From contig NZ_FNQJ01000022.1 in NCBI RefSeq assembly GCF_900107605.1, positions 1 to 64,000 on the forward strand: a stretch of DNA of 64,000 bases. Direction: 5' to 3'. The notes under the pieces were generated by a model. The model made no database searches, was not told the DNA's origin, and worked only from the letters and a program-made list of their open reading frames with translations. The stretch comes from Acidovorax soli. GTDB lineage: Bacteria; Pseudomonadota; Gammaproteobacteria; Burkholderiales; Burkholderiaceae_C. Below, piece after piece: positions 8,690 to 16,874 of this stretch (position 1 is its first letter; the number at the start of each line of letters is the position of its first letter). The translations under genes were made by a program, and so were the position numbers.

Positions 8690-9153
8690 TGCCCGCCAGC
8701 CTCTGGCAGACCCTGCCGGTGCGCTCGTTCACCAGGCAGGCCGGGCGGCGCTTGACCTCTTCGTGGGTGCGTCCCACGTACTCTGGTGGAATCTCGATCC
8801 GACTGCACCAATGGATGAGCCGGTAAAACACGCGTGTCCACCGGGCTTGCAGGCGCGAGTGGTCGTCGCGGGTAAGCCGCGCGGCGTACACCGGGTCGCT
8901 GTCTGGCGGCTATTCTGGTAGCGTTTCGGACAGCCTGGAGAAGGAGTGCGGGCCGTCGGCATCCATCACACCACCTTGCCACGCGCGGCCTCCTTTCGCG
9001 GCTGCCATCGTTGACCAGAACTGCCTCAACCTTGGGCGACAGGGCCTGCAGCGCCGCCAGCCCCTATGGCACGACAGTGGCCAGCTTGCGGCCCTCGTTG
9101 TAGGCCGGCATGACGCAGGAGACGGATGGTGTCTGGGCGGCGCGGGCAGCCAT
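8690..9153 (-). pseudogene. Broken GT2 polyprenyl-phosphate glycosyltransferase
   Basis: Minus-strand translation shows the pieces of a GtrB/DPM1-like GT2 enzyme in the right order but interrupted. From 9153 the frame reads MAARAAQTPSVSCVMPAYNE then GRKLATVVP, hits TAG at 9064-9066, and continues in frame with GLAALQALSPKVEAVLVNDG. A frameshift, probably with an internal deletion, lies near 9000. The other frame then gives GVMDADG (the DxD region), a TAG at 8910-8912, and DPVYAARLTRDDHSRLQARW with TRVFYRLIHWCSRIEIP. After that the match fades. At least two nonsense codons and one frameshift rule out a functional product. The family call rests on motif recognition only. Confidence 0.72.
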
Positions 9154-9214
9154 GGGAATCCAGCAAGGGTTTGGTGCGCATCGCCGGTAGGGCATGGAGA
9201 TGCGAGGTGGAAAC

Positions 9215-9250
9215 ATAAAAAAACCCCGCCATGCTGGGCTGGCGGGGTTT
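9215..9250 (-). terminator. Rho-independent terminator of psiF
   Basis: On the minus strand a perfect 10-bp stem (AAACCCCGCC with GGCGGGGTTT, 9241-9250 and 9221-9230) encloses a 10-base loop and runs into an uninterrupted T tract. It begins 22 bases after the psiF stop. This is the clearest terminator in the window. Confidence 0.92.
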
Positions 9251-9271
9251 GGGGCCGATGGCCGTGAGATC

Positions 9272-9559
9272 TTATTTCTTGAGGCATTCACTCATGAAGG
9301 CCTTGCGTTCATCGCCCTTCTTGCCGGCCGCTTCGGCGTTGCAGGTTTTCATCTTGCCTTGCTGCGTGGCCGGTTTGTTGCTCAGGCAGGTCTTCATGAA
9401 GGCCTTGCGTTCATCGCCCTTCATCTCGCCGGCATCCTTGTTGCAGGTCGCCATCTTGGATTGCTGCTTGGTGGGGGCAGGGGTGTTCTCTGCAGCGTGG
9501 GCGCTGAAACCCAGCGACAGGGCCAGACCGAGTGCAGTCAGGGAAAGAAGCTTTTGCAT
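9272..9559 (-). CDS. psiF: PsiF repeat protein, secreted
   Basis: A 95-residue protein with a signal peptide (MQKLLSLTALGLALSLGFSA, then cleavage after AHA) and two tandem copies of the PsiF repeat. The repeats read MATCNKDAGEMKGDERKAFM-KTCL and MKTCNAEAAGKKGDERKAFM-SECL, each with two cysteines. E. coli PsiF is induced by phosphate starvation, but its role is unknown. AGGAG lies seven bases before the ATG. I see no convincing Pho box upstream, so phosphate control is not shown here. Confidence 0.9.
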   Translation of the reverse strand: MQKLLSLTALGLALSLGFSAHAAENTPAPTKQQSKMATCNKDAGEMKGDERKAFMKTCLSNKPATQQGKMKTCNAEAAGKKGDERKAFMSECLKK

Positions 9560-9985
9560 GGAATCTCCTGGTGTGAATGCGTTATGGGGGGTCCCGGCGG
9601 CATTGCACCATAAAACGTGCTGCGCGACAACGCGGACAAGCCATGAAAGCAACCGCGCGAACTGCGACGGAGGGCTGTGCACGTTGATTTCTCGGCGCAC
9701 GCGGGGTCTTGGAACCGCTCTGCCCAGCGCCCCGGCGATACAAACCGCCACCAAAGCAGCGCACAAAAAGAATGCTGTGAAACAGGCTGCATCAGCCGCG
9801 TGCAAGGTACCTGAAACACCAGGGTCCAGCGGCGTGGGTACAGCCCGATGGGCTGGGGCGGCCTCCGCCAAATCTCCTCGGCAATGGGGGTGGGGCGCCA
9901 TTCGGCCTGGGGCACCGCCAGCCTGCGCGCATGCCCGCCGGGGTGTGCTGGCGTGGGTGTTCGATGGTCTGTGCCGGCCGCCCCG
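9560..9985. other. Non-coding stretch between psiF and argS
   Basis: About 425 bp with no convincing gene on either strand. The long open frames crossing it are by-products of the high GC content and have no recognisable domains. It must contain the psiF promoter (minus strand) and the argS promoter (plus strand). I see no RNA gene or repeat in it. Confidence 0.5.
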
Positions 9986-9991
9986 TAAAAT
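9986..9991 (+). promoter_or_regulatory. Candidate -10 box of argS, leaderless
   Basis: TAAAAT (five of six matches) ends 6 nt before the argS ATG at 9998. No Shine-Dalgarno sequence precedes the ATG, so the mRNA probably begins at or very near the start codon. No clear -35 box is visible. Confidence 0.45.
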
Positions 9992-9997
9992 CTGCCG

Positions 9998-11707
9998 ATG
10001 CTCACAGCCAAAAATGAATTGCTCGCAGCGCTTGCTGCCGAGCTGGAAATCCTGTCGCCCGGCGCTGGCGCCAAGGCGGCGTTTGAATCCCCCAAGGTCG
10101 CGGCCCATGGCGACTTCGCCTGTACCGCCGCCATGCAGCTGGCCAAGCCGCTCAAGCTCAACCCGCGTGCTCTGGGCGAGCAGCTCAAGACCGCGCTGGA
10201 GGCCACGCCTGCCTTCCAGCGCTGGGTGGCCGCCATCGAGATCGCCGGCCCCGGTTTTCTGAACATCCGCCTGCAACCCGCGGCCAAGCAGGAGGTGGTG
10301 CGCGAGGTGCTGGCCGCTGGAGCGCGCTTTGGTTACCAGGCCGATCGGGGCGAAAAGGTGCTGGTCGAGTTCGTCTCGGCCAACCCCACCGGCCCGCTGC
10401 ATGTGGGCCATGGCCGCCAGGCGGCTTTGGGCGATGCCATCTGCAACCTGTTCGGCACGCAGGGCTGGAAGGTGCACCGTGAGTTCTATTACAACGACGC
10501 GGGCGTGCAGATCGACACGCTGACCAAGAGCACGCAGCTGCGCGCCAAGGGCTTCCAGCCGGGCGATGACTGCTGGCCCACCGACAGCGACAACCCACTG
10601 GCCAAGAACTTCTACAACGGCGACTACATCGCCGATATCGCCGAGGCCTTCAAGGCCCGGGCCACCGTGAAGGCCGATGACCGCGAGTTCACCGCCAACG
10701 GTGATGTGGAGGACTACGACAACATCCGCCAGTTCGCCGTGGCCTACCTGCGCAACGAACAGGACAAGGACCTGCAGGCTTTCGCCCTGCACTTCGACGA
10801 GTATTACCTCGAATCGAGCCTGTACACCAGCGGCCGCGTCGAGGCCACGGTGAACAAGCTCGTCGCCAACGGCAAGACCTACGAGCAGGACGGCGCGCTG
10901 TGGCTCAAGAGCACCGACTACGGCGACGACAAGGACCGCGTCATGCGCAAGCAGGACGGCACCTTCACCTACTTCGTGCCCGACGTGGCCTACCACATCG
11001 CCAAGTGGGAGCGCGGCTTTACCAAAGTCGTCAACATCCAGGGCACGGACCACCACGGCACCATCGCCCGCGTGCGCGCCGGCCTGCAGGCGGCCGATGT
11101 CGGCATTCCCCAGGGCTACCCCGACTATGTGCTGCACACCATGGTGCGCGTGGTCAAGGGCGGCGAGGAGGTCAAGATCAGCAAACGCGCGGGCAGCTAC
11201 GTCACGCTGCGCGACCTGATCGAGTGGACCAGCAAGGACGCCGTGCGTTTCTTCCTGCTCAGCCGCAAGCCAGACACCGAGTACACCTTCGATGTGGACC
11301 TGGCCGTGGCGCAGAACAACGACAACCCGGTGTACTACGTGCAGTACGCGCATGCGCGCATCTGCTCGGTGCTGCGCGCCTGGCAGGAGGCGGGCGGTGG
11401 TGATGTGGCTGCGCTCAAGGATGTGGACTTGTCGGCGCTGGAAGGCCCGCAGGCCCAGGCGCTGATGCTGCAGCTGGCCAAGTACCCCGAGATGCTCACG
11501 GCCGCTGCCGAGGGCGAGGCGCCGCACGACGTGACCTTCTACCTGCGCGACCTGGCCGCCAGCTACCACAGCTATTACGATGCCGAGCGCATCCTGGTGG
11601 ACGACGAGGCCGTGAAGAAGGCGCGCCTGGCCCTCGTCGCCGCCACCGCGCAGGTGTTGCACAATGGCCTGGCCGTGCTGGGCGTATCGGCTCCAGCCAG
11701 AATGTAA
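9998..11707 (+). CDS. argS: Arginyl-tRNA synthetase
   Basis: A 569-residue class I aminoacyl-tRNA synthetase charging tRNA-Arg. The order is an N-terminal Arg-tRNA recognition domain (residues 1-95), the HIGH-like motif HVGHGR at 135-140, the catalytic Rossmann domain, the KMSKS-like KISKR at 393-397, and the C-terminal DALR anticodon-binding domain (from about 440, ending [10 protein letters not shown]). The length is normal for Burkholderiales. The SPOR gene follows 12 bp downstream and dsbA after it, the common order in this group. Confidence 0.97.
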   Translation: MLTAKNELLAALAAELEILSPGAGAKAAFESPKVAAHGDFACTAAMQLAKPLKLNPRALGEQLKTALEATPAFQRWVAAIEIAGPGFLNIRLQPAAKQEVVREVLAAGARFGYQADRGEKVLVEFVSANPTGPLHVGHGRQAALGDAICNLFGTQGWKVHREFYYNDAGVQIDTLTKSTQLRAKGFQPGDDCWPTDSDNPLAKNFYNGDYIADIAEAFKARATVKADDREFTANGDVEDYDNIRQFAVAYLRNEQDKDLQAFALHFDEYYLESSLYTSGRVEATVNKLVANGKTYEQDGALWLKSTDYGDDKDRVMRKQDGTFTYFVPDVAYHIAKWERGFTKVVNIQGTDHHGTIARVRAGLQAADVGIPQGYPDYVLHTMVRVVKGGEEVKISKRAGSYVTLRDLIEWTSKDAVRFFLLSRKPDTEYTFDVDLAVAQNNDNPVYYVQYAHARICSVLRAWQEAGGGDVAALKDVDLSALEGPQAQALMLQLAKYPEMLTAAAEGEAPHDVTFYLRDLAASYHSYYDAERILVDDEAVKKARLALVAATAQVLHNGLAVLGVSAPARM

Positions 11708-11719
11708 GCAGTTACTACC

Positions 11720-12370
11720 ATGAAGAAAAAACAGACGGGTGGCACCATCATCGGGTTCATCGTCGGGGTTGTCGTGGGCCTGGGTGCCGCGCTGGCCGTG
11801 GCCGTGTATGTGACCAAGGTGCCTGTGCCTTTCCTGAACAAGGGCGGCCTGCGCGGCGTGGACCAGGATGCCGCCGAGGCCCAGAAGAACAAGAACTGGG
11901 ACCCGAACTCGCCGCTCTACGGCAAGAACCCCGCGCGCCCGCCTGCTCCGGCCGCAGCCGCGTCGGTCAGTGCCAACGGCACGGCCCCGGCCGCTGAGGC
12001 CACCGCTGCGCGCACACCGGCCAGCAAGCCTGCAACGGCCGAGGCCAAGTCCGCCACGAAAGCTGACGCCAAGCCTGCCGCCTCGGCGGACCCGCTGGGC
12101 GACCTGGCCAAGGCCAAGTCGGCGGCGGTCGATCCGTTTGACTATTTCGTGCAGGCCGGGGCGTTCCCTACCCAGTCGGGGGCCGATGCGCAGCGCGCCA
12201 AACTGGCCATGCTGGGCTGGGAAGCCCGCGTGAGCGAGCGCGAACAGAATGGCCGCACCATGTACCGCGTGCGCGTGGGCCCGTTTGCCAAGCGCGACGA
12301 TGCCGAGCAGCTGAAGGAAAAGCTGGAAGGCGCCGGCGTCGAGTCCGCGATGGTGCGTGTCCAGCGCTAG
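11720..12370 (+). CDS. SPOR-domain membrane protein, FtsN-like
   Basis: A 216-residue bitopic inner-membrane protein. A short cytoplasmic tail (MKKKQTGG) is followed by one membrane helix (about 9-31) and a long low-complexity Ala/Pro/Lys linker (residues 70-135). A C-terminal SPOR domain (about 140-216) begins DYFVQAGAFPTQSGADAQRA and binds denuded septal peptidoglycan. The layout is that of FtsN-type division proteins, although several paralogues of this shape usually exist per genome, so I do not call it ftsN. It follows argS by 12 bp. Confidence 0.88.
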   Translation: MKKKQTGGTIIGFIVGVVVGLGAALAVAVYVTKVPVPFLNKGGLRGVDQDAAEAQKNKNWDPNSPLYGKNPARPPAPAAAASVSANGTAPAAEATAARTPASKPATAEAKSATKADAKPAASADPLGDLAKAKSAAVDPFDYFVQAGAFPTQSGADAQRAKLAMLGWEARVSEREQNGRTMYRVRVGPFAKRDDAEQLKEKLEGAGVESAMVRVQR

Positions 12371-12448
12371 GATGTCCATCGCCATCGTCTGAACTTTTTC
12401 GTGGGGGCGTTCTCACACCCCCAGACCAGAACAAGGAGTGTCCACGTC

Positions 12449-13105
12449 ATGAAACGCCGCGAGTTTTCCCTGTCCACCGCTTCGGTGGTTGCCGCTTCCG
12501 CCCTGACCCTGCCGCTGGCCACGCCAGCCATGGCGCAGGCGCGCCAGTTCAAGGAGGGCAAGGACTACACCAGGCTCGCCAAACCCCTGACGCCGGATGC
12601 CCCCGCCGGCAAGGTCGATGTGATCGAGTTCTTCTGGTACAGCTGCCCGCACTGCAACTCCTTTGAGCCGGCGCTCGATGCCTGGGTCAAGGCAGCCCCC
12701 AAGGATCTGAGCATCCGCCGCATTCCCGTGGCTTTCAATGCCAGCTTCGTACCCCAGCAAAAGCTGTATTTCACGCTCGAAGGCATGGGCAAGCTCGACA
12801 CCTTGCACGCCAAGGTGTTCCGCGCCATTCACGTCGAAAAACTCAAGCTGGCCAAGGACGAGGACATCTTCGCCTGGGTGGCCCAGCAGGGTGTGGACGC
12901 CGCCAAGTTCAAGGAGGTCTACACCTCCTTCACGGTGTCCAGCCAGGTGCGCCGCGCCTCGGCGCTGCAGGAGGGTTATGGCGTGGAAGGCGTTCCTTCG
13001 ATGGGCGTGGCCGGCCGGTTCTATACCGATGGCACCATGGCCGGCAGCATGCAGACCGTGCTGCAGGTGGTGGAGTATCTGGCGGGCGTGGCGCGCAAGG
13101 GCTGA
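12449..13105 (+). CDS. dsbA: Thiol:disulfide interchange protein DsbA
   Basis: A 218-residue periplasmic oxidoreductase that puts disulfides into secreted proteins. The active-site motif CPHC occurs at about residues 66-69 within EFFWYSCPHC, and the cis-proline loop is GVEGVPSMGV. The signal peptide starts MKRREFSLSTASV and ends ATPAMAQA; the RREF stretch resembles a Tat twin-arginine motif. The ATG at 12449 has AAGGAG twelve bases upstream; a longer frame has no ribosome site. It is followed by its own terminator at 13131, which separates it from lptA. Confidence 0.94.
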   Translation: MKRREFSLSTASVVAASALTLPLATPAMAQARQFKEGKDYTRLAKPLTPDAPAGKVDVIEFFWYSCPHCNSFEPALDAWVKAAPKDLSIRRIPVAFNASFVPQQKLYFTLEGMGKLDTLHAKVFRAIHVEKLKLAKDEDIFAWVAQQGVDAAKFKEVYTSFTVSSQVRRASALQEGYGVEGVPSMGVAGRFYTDGTMAGSMQTVLQVVEYLAGVARKG

Positions 13106-13130
13106 TGCCGCATTCGCCCCCGTGCGAGAG

Positions 13131-13152
13131 GCCCGCGTTTGCGGGCTTTTTC
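13131..13152 (+). terminator. Rho-independent terminator after dsbA
   Basis: GCCCGC and GCGGGC form a 6-bp stem with a GTTT loop, followed by five T residues. It lies 26 bp after the dsbA stop. Confidence 0.8.
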
Positions 13153-13176
13153 ATGGGCGCTGGCGCTGTGCGTGGC

Positions 13177-13182
13177 TACAAT
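13177..13182 (+). promoter_or_regulatory. Candidate -10 box of the lptA-lptB-rpoN genes
   Basis: TACAAT (five of six matches) lies 20 nt before the lptA ATG and just after the dsbA terminator, so a separate promoter is expected here. No good -35 box is visible. Confidence 0.38.
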
Positions 13183-13202
13183 GAAGGCAAGATTTGTGCC
13201 TC

Positions 13203-13850
13203 ATGAAAAAAAGATACCTCCCGATCCTGCTGCTCTCGGCCCTGGCCTGTGCCCCTGGCGTGGGCCATGCCGAAAAGGCTGATCGCAACAAGCCCATGAA
13301 CATCGAGTCCGATGCGCTGCGCCACGATGAGCTCAAGCAGACCAGCGTGTTCACGGGCCGGGTGGTCATGACCAAGGGCACCATCGTGCTGCGCGGTGCA
13401 CAACTGGATGTACGCCAGGATGCCGATGGCTACCAGTACGGCGTGGTGACGGCAGAGCCCGGCAAGCGCGCGTTCTTCCGGCAAAAACGCGACAGCTTGG
13501 CCGGCGCCCCGGACGAGTTCATCGAAGGGGAGGGCGAGGTCATCGAATACGACGGCCGTGCCGACAATGTGCGCTTCATCACCCGTGCCGAAATGCGCCG
13601 CTACCGGGAATCGGTGGTGACCGATGAGGTCTCGGGCGCCGTCATCGTCTACAACAACCTCACCGATGTGTTCACCGTCGATGGGCAAAAGAAATCGCCC
13701 GCCAGCACAGCGGGGGATGCACCCGCCCCCGGCGGGCGCGTGCGCGCCGTGCTGTCGCCCAAGGAGCAACCTCCTGCCGCTGCCCCAGCCCCTGCTGCCA
13801 GCGGGCCGGTGCTGCGCCCCAGCAACACCCTCGGCGGCGCAAGCAAGTGA
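13203..13850 (+). CDS. lptA: Lipopolysaccharide transport periplasmic protein LptA
   Basis: A 215-residue periplasmic bridge protein that carries LPS from the inner-membrane LptBFGC complex to LptDE. It has a signal peptide ([20 protein letters not shown]...HA) and the OstA-like beta-jellyroll core (residues 25-165) with [20 protein letters not shown] and [18 protein letters not shown] Pro/Ala-rich C-terminal tail of about 45 residues is probably disordered. The ATG at 13203 is used; a TTG nine bases upstream is in frame but less likely. Its stop overlaps the lptB start by four bases. The lptC gene, often just upstream, is absent here. Confidence 0.93.
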   Translation: MKKRYLPILLLSALACAPGVGHAEKADRNKPMNIESDALRHDELKQTSVFTGRVVMTKGTIVLRGAQLDVRQDADGYQYGVVTAEPGKRAFFRQKRDSLAGAPDEFIEGEGEVIEYDGRADNVRFITRAEMRRYRESVVTDEVSGAVIVYNNLTDVFTVDGQKKSPASTAGDAPAPGGRVRAVLSPKEQPPAAAPAPAASGPVLRPSNTLGGASK

Positions 13851-14629
13851 GTGCAGCGACCGTGAACACAAGCCCTGACACCCAGGCGGGCAGCCGCCTG
13901 GAAGTTGCGCACCTCGAAAAGTCCTATGGCAGCCGCAAGGTCGTCAAGGATGTGTCGCTGGTCGTGCAAAAGGGCGAGGTGGTGGGCTTGCTCGGTCCCA
14001 ATGGCGCGGGCAAGACCACTTCGTTCTACATGATCGTGGGCCTGGTGCGCTGCGATGGCGGTGACATCCGCATCGATGGCCACTCGGTCGCGGACATGCC
14101 CATCCACCGGCGTTCGCGTCTGGGGCTGTCCTATCTGCCGCAAGAGGCGTCGATCTTTCGCAAGCTGAACGTCGAGGAAAACGTGCGCGCCGTGCTGGAG
14201 CTGCAACGGGGTGACGACGGCAAGCCGCTCGCCCGGAAGGAGATCGAAGCACGCCTCACCGCCTTGCTGCAGGAGTTGCGCGTGGACCATCTGCGCGATT
14301 CGCCGGCCCTGGCCCTGTCGGGCGGCGAGCGCCGCCGGGTCGAGATCGCCCGCGCGCTGGCCACCCAGCCGCGCTTCATCCTGCTCGACGAGCCCTTCGC
14401 TGGTATCGACCCGATTGCCGTCATCGAGATCCAGCGCATCATCGGTTTCCTGAAGGCACGCGGCATCGGTGTGCTGATCACCGACCACAACGTGCGCGAA
14501 ACGCTGGGCATCTGCGACCACGCCTTCATCATCAGCGACGGCCATGTCCTGGCCCAGGGCACGCCGTCCGAAATCGTTGACAACGCCGAGGTGCGTCGCG
14601 TCTATCTCGGCGAGCACTTCCGGATGTGA
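13847..14629 (+). CDS. lptB: LPS export ABC transporter ATP-binding protein LptB
   Basis: A 260-residue cytoplasmic ATPase that powers LPS extraction by LptFG. Walker [10 protein letters not shown] is at 50-58, the Q-loop at YLPQE, the signature LSGGE at 157-161, Walker B FILLDEP at 177-183 and the switch histidine in TDHNVRE. The start is GTG at 13847 within a GTGA overlap with lptA, which indicates translational coupling. An N-terminal extension of about 16 residues ([16 protein letters not shown]) precedes the family core. Confidence 0.96.
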   Translation: MSAATVNTSPDTQAGSRLEVAHLEKSYGSRKVVKDVSLVVQKGEVVGLLGPNGAGKTTSFYMIVGLVRCDGGDIRIDGHSVADMPIHRRSRLGLSYLPQEASIFRKLNVEENVRAVLELQRGDDGKPLARKEIEARLTALLQELRVDHLRDSPALALSGGERRRVEIARALATQPRFILLDEPFAGIDPIAVIEIQRIIGFLKARGIGVLITDHNVRETLGICDHAFIISDGHVLAQGTPSEIVDNAEVRRVYLGEHFRM

Positions 14630-14637
14630 GCATGGAC

Positions 14638-14720
14638 CCCACGTTTCCTCGCTTCGTGTGGTCGCTGCCCCCCCAGAGGCACCAGCCCGCCTTCGGGCGG
14701 CCGGGCGACGGGCTGATTGG
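14638..14720. repeat. C-rich REP-like intergenic element, copy A
   Basis: Between lptB and rpoN lies GCTGCCCCCCCAGAGGCACC followed by the GCCCGCCTTCGGGCGGC hairpin. The element at 33828-33890, read on the other strand, has the same make-up: a run of six C, then GAG and a TTCGG-loop hairpin. Such elements are common between Comamonadaceae genes, as far as I recall. The hairpin could also act on transcript stability between lptB and rpoN. Confidence 0.45.
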
Positions 14721-14741
14721 TGCCCTTGCGTTGGCAGTGGC

Positions 14742-16316
14742 ATGAAGCCCGGCCTTTCGCTGCGCGTTTCGCAGCACCTGTCGCTCACGCCGCAGTTGCA
14801 GCAATCGATCCGGTTGTTGCAGCTGTCGACGCTGGAGCTGTCGCAGGAAGTCGAGCAGATGCTCGACGAGAACCCCTTTCTGGAGCGCACGGCCGATGAA
14901 GCGCCGCGCGAGGAGTTTGGCCTGGAAGCCGCCGACACGCCCGCACAGGCCGACGACTACAGCGCGGACGACGCTCTTTTTTCAGGGGCTGCCAGCGCAG
15001 GCAATACAAGCGCTGAAAACCCAAATGATGCTGAAACGGCCAGCGCCGGTGCGGACGAGCCCGACTGGAGCGGCGACGGCACGGTGGAAATGGCGCCCAA
15101 TGACGCCGAGTGGGGCGGCGATGCGCCCGCCCGCAACCGCAACGACGCCGAAGGCGACGAGGCCGACGCCACCGAACTGGCCCGCTCGCACGAATCACTG
15201 ACCGCCTTCCTGCACCGCCAGGCGCTGGCGCTGCGCCTGTCCGAGCTCGACCGCGCCGCGCTGCGCTTTCTCATCGAATCGCTCAATGATGACGGCTACC
15301 TCGAAGAGCTCGCCATCGGCCTGGCCGGGCCCGACGACCTGGAGCAGATCGAAGAACTGGTGCACCGCTTCACGGTGGCCCAGCACCTGCTGCAAAGCCT
15401 GGAGCCTGTGGGCGTGGGCGCGCGCGGCCTGGCCGAGTGCCTGACCTTGCAGCTCAAGGCCCTGGCCGCCGACGAAGACAGCGAGATCGACCCCGATACC
15501 GTGCAGACCGCGCTGCGCATCTGCCAGCAGCCGCTGGAGATGCTGGCCCGCCGCGACATCCGGCGCCTGACGCAGCTGTGCGGCGATGGCGAAGAGCGCA
15601 CGCGTGCCGCCATGGCGCTGATCGCCCGCCTGGAGCCGCGCCCCGGCCGCCGCTTTGCCGATGTGGAGCGCAACATCATCGTGCCCGACGTCATCGTGCG
15701 CAAATCCGGGCGCGCCAATGGCGGGGGCCAGCAGAACTTCATCGTGCAGCTCAATCCCGACGTCATGCCCCGCCTGCGCGTGCACGACATCTACGCTGGC
15801 GCCCTGCGCGGCCACAAGGGTGGCGAGGGCCACCAGGGCATGCAGCAGCGCCTGCAGGAGGCGCGCTGGTTCATCAAGAACATCCAGCAGCGCTTCGACA
15901 CCATTCTGCGCGTCTCGCGCGCCATCGTGGAGCGGCAGAAGAACTTCTTCACCCATGGCGAGCTGGCCATGCGCCCGCTGGTGCTGCGCGACATCGCCGA
16001 CGAGCTGGGGCTGCACGAGTCCACCATCAGCCGCGTGACCACCGCCAAGTACATGGCGACGCCGATCGGCACCTACGAGCTCAAATACTTCTTTGGCTCG
16101 GGCCTGGGCACCGAAACCGGCGGCAACGCATCGAGCACGGCGGTGCGCGCGCTGATCAAGCAGTTCGTGGCGGCCGAAAGCCCCGCCAAGCCGCTGTCCG
16201 ACAGCCAGATCGCCGAAATGCTCAAGGAGCAGGGCATCGAGTGCGCGCGCCGCACCGTGGCCAAGTACCGCGAGGCGCTCAAGATCGCGCCGGCCAATCT
16301 GCGCAAGGCGCTGTAG
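14742..16316 (+). CDS. rpoN: RNA polymerase sigma-54 factor
   Basis: A 524-residue sigma-54. Region I, which binds activators, is the Gln/Leu-rich N-terminus (MKPGLSLRVSQHLSLTPQLQ). An acidic linker covers about residues 50-150, the core-binding domain follows, and then the helix-turn-helix (LHESTISRVTTAKYM). The RpoN box ARRTVAKYRE at 502-511 recognises the -24 element. The ATG at 14742 matches the family start. The acidic linker contains an in-frame copy of the dispersed palindrome (14977-15037). It lies 112 bp after lptB, the usual neighbourhood. No hpf or ptsN-type gene follows. Confidence 0.96.
   Translation: MKPGLSLRVSQHLSLTPQLQQSIRLLQLSTLELSQEVEQMLDENPFLERTADEAPREEFGLEAADTPAQADDYSADDALFSGAASAGNTSAENPNDAETASAGADEPDWSGDGTVEMAPNDAEWGGDAPARNRNDAEGDEADATELARSHESLTAFLHRQALALRLSELDRAALRFLIESLNDDGYLEELAIGLAGPDDLEQIEELVHRFTVAQHLLQSLEPVGVGARGLAECLTLQLKALAADEDSEIDPDTVQTALRICQQPLEMLARRDIRRLTQLCGDGEERTRAAMALIARLEPRPGRRFADVERNIIVPDVIVRKSGRANGGGQQNFIVQLNPDVMPRLRVHDIYAGALRGHKGGEGHQGMQQRLQEARWFIKNIQQRFDTILRVSRAIVERQKNFFTHGELAMRPLVLRDIADELGLHESTISRVTTAKYMATPIGTYELKYFFGSGLGTETGGNASSTAVRALIKQFVAAESPAKPLSDSQIAEMLKEQGIECARRTVAKYREALKIAPANLRKAL
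14977..15037. repeat. Dispersed imperfect palindrome, copy 4, inside rpoN
   Basis: GGGGCTGCCAGCGCAGGCAA continues TACAAGCGCTGAAAACCC and ends ATGATGCTGAAA. It encodes residues about 79-99 of RpoN, in the variable acidic linker, without breaking the frame. It has the same arms as the other copies (CAGCGC...GCGCTG). Confidence 0.5.
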
Positions 16317-16391
16317 CCTTTGTGGGCGCGCGCGCCTGCCGCAGCGTGCCCTGTTGGCTGTTTTTTCACCCATCACCCCGCTTTCCACGCC

Positions 16392-16874
16392 ATGGCCCGC
16401 ATCGTCTTCGACCTTCCCGCGCATTTCGGCTTTGCCACCGAGCTGCAGATCTACATCAGCCACGTCAACCAGGGCGGTCACCTGGACAACGCGCAGTTGC
16501 TCACCCTGGTGTCCGAAGCGCGGGTGCGCTTTTTTCAGTCCTTGGGCTACCCCGAGGCGGATGTGGGTGGCCTGTCCATCGTGGTGGGCGATATCGTGGC
16601 GCAGTACAAGTCCGAAGGTTTCCATGGCGAAACCATGCGCGTGGAGATGGCGCCGGCGGACTTCAACCGCTACGGCTTCGACCTGGTGTTCTGCATGACC
16701 GAGACCACCTCGGGCCGCGAAGTGGCGCGCGGCAAGATCGGCATCGTCTTCATCGGCACGGCCGATCGCAAGGTGGCGGTTATCCCTGAATCCATCCGCC
16801 AGCTGCTGCTGGCCCGCGCGGGTGAGCCCGGTTCCCCCGCCGTGCCCGAGCGCGTATCCTCCCCATCGACATGA
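16392..16874 (+). CDS. Acyl-CoA thioesterase, 4HBT hot-dog family
   Basis: A 160-residue cytoplasmic hot-dog protein. The segment ISHVNQGGHLDNAQLLTLVSEA is the substrate-site helix of the 4-hydroxybenzoyl-CoA thioesterase family, in which an acidic residue (here the Asp of HLDN) is catalytic. VVGDIVAQYKSEGFHGETM forms the following strand. The substrate is unknown. The ATG at 16392 is the first that fits the fold. Its stop overlaps the rlmL-like start (ATGA at 16871-16874). Confidence 0.85.
   Translation: MARIVFDLPAHFGFATELQIYISHVNQGGHLDNAQLLTLVSEARVRFFQSLGYPEADVGGLSIVVGDIVAQYKSEGFHGETMRVEMAPADFNRYGFDLVFCMTETTSGREVARGKIGIVFIGTADRKVAVIPESIRQLLLARAGEPGSPAVPERVSSPST

Noticed and set aside
9272-12385. 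A 1037-codon open frame on the minus strand running through argS
   Set aside because: Only its last 95 codons (psiF) are real. The rest is antisense to argS and the SPOR gene, has no domain, and comes from high GC content.
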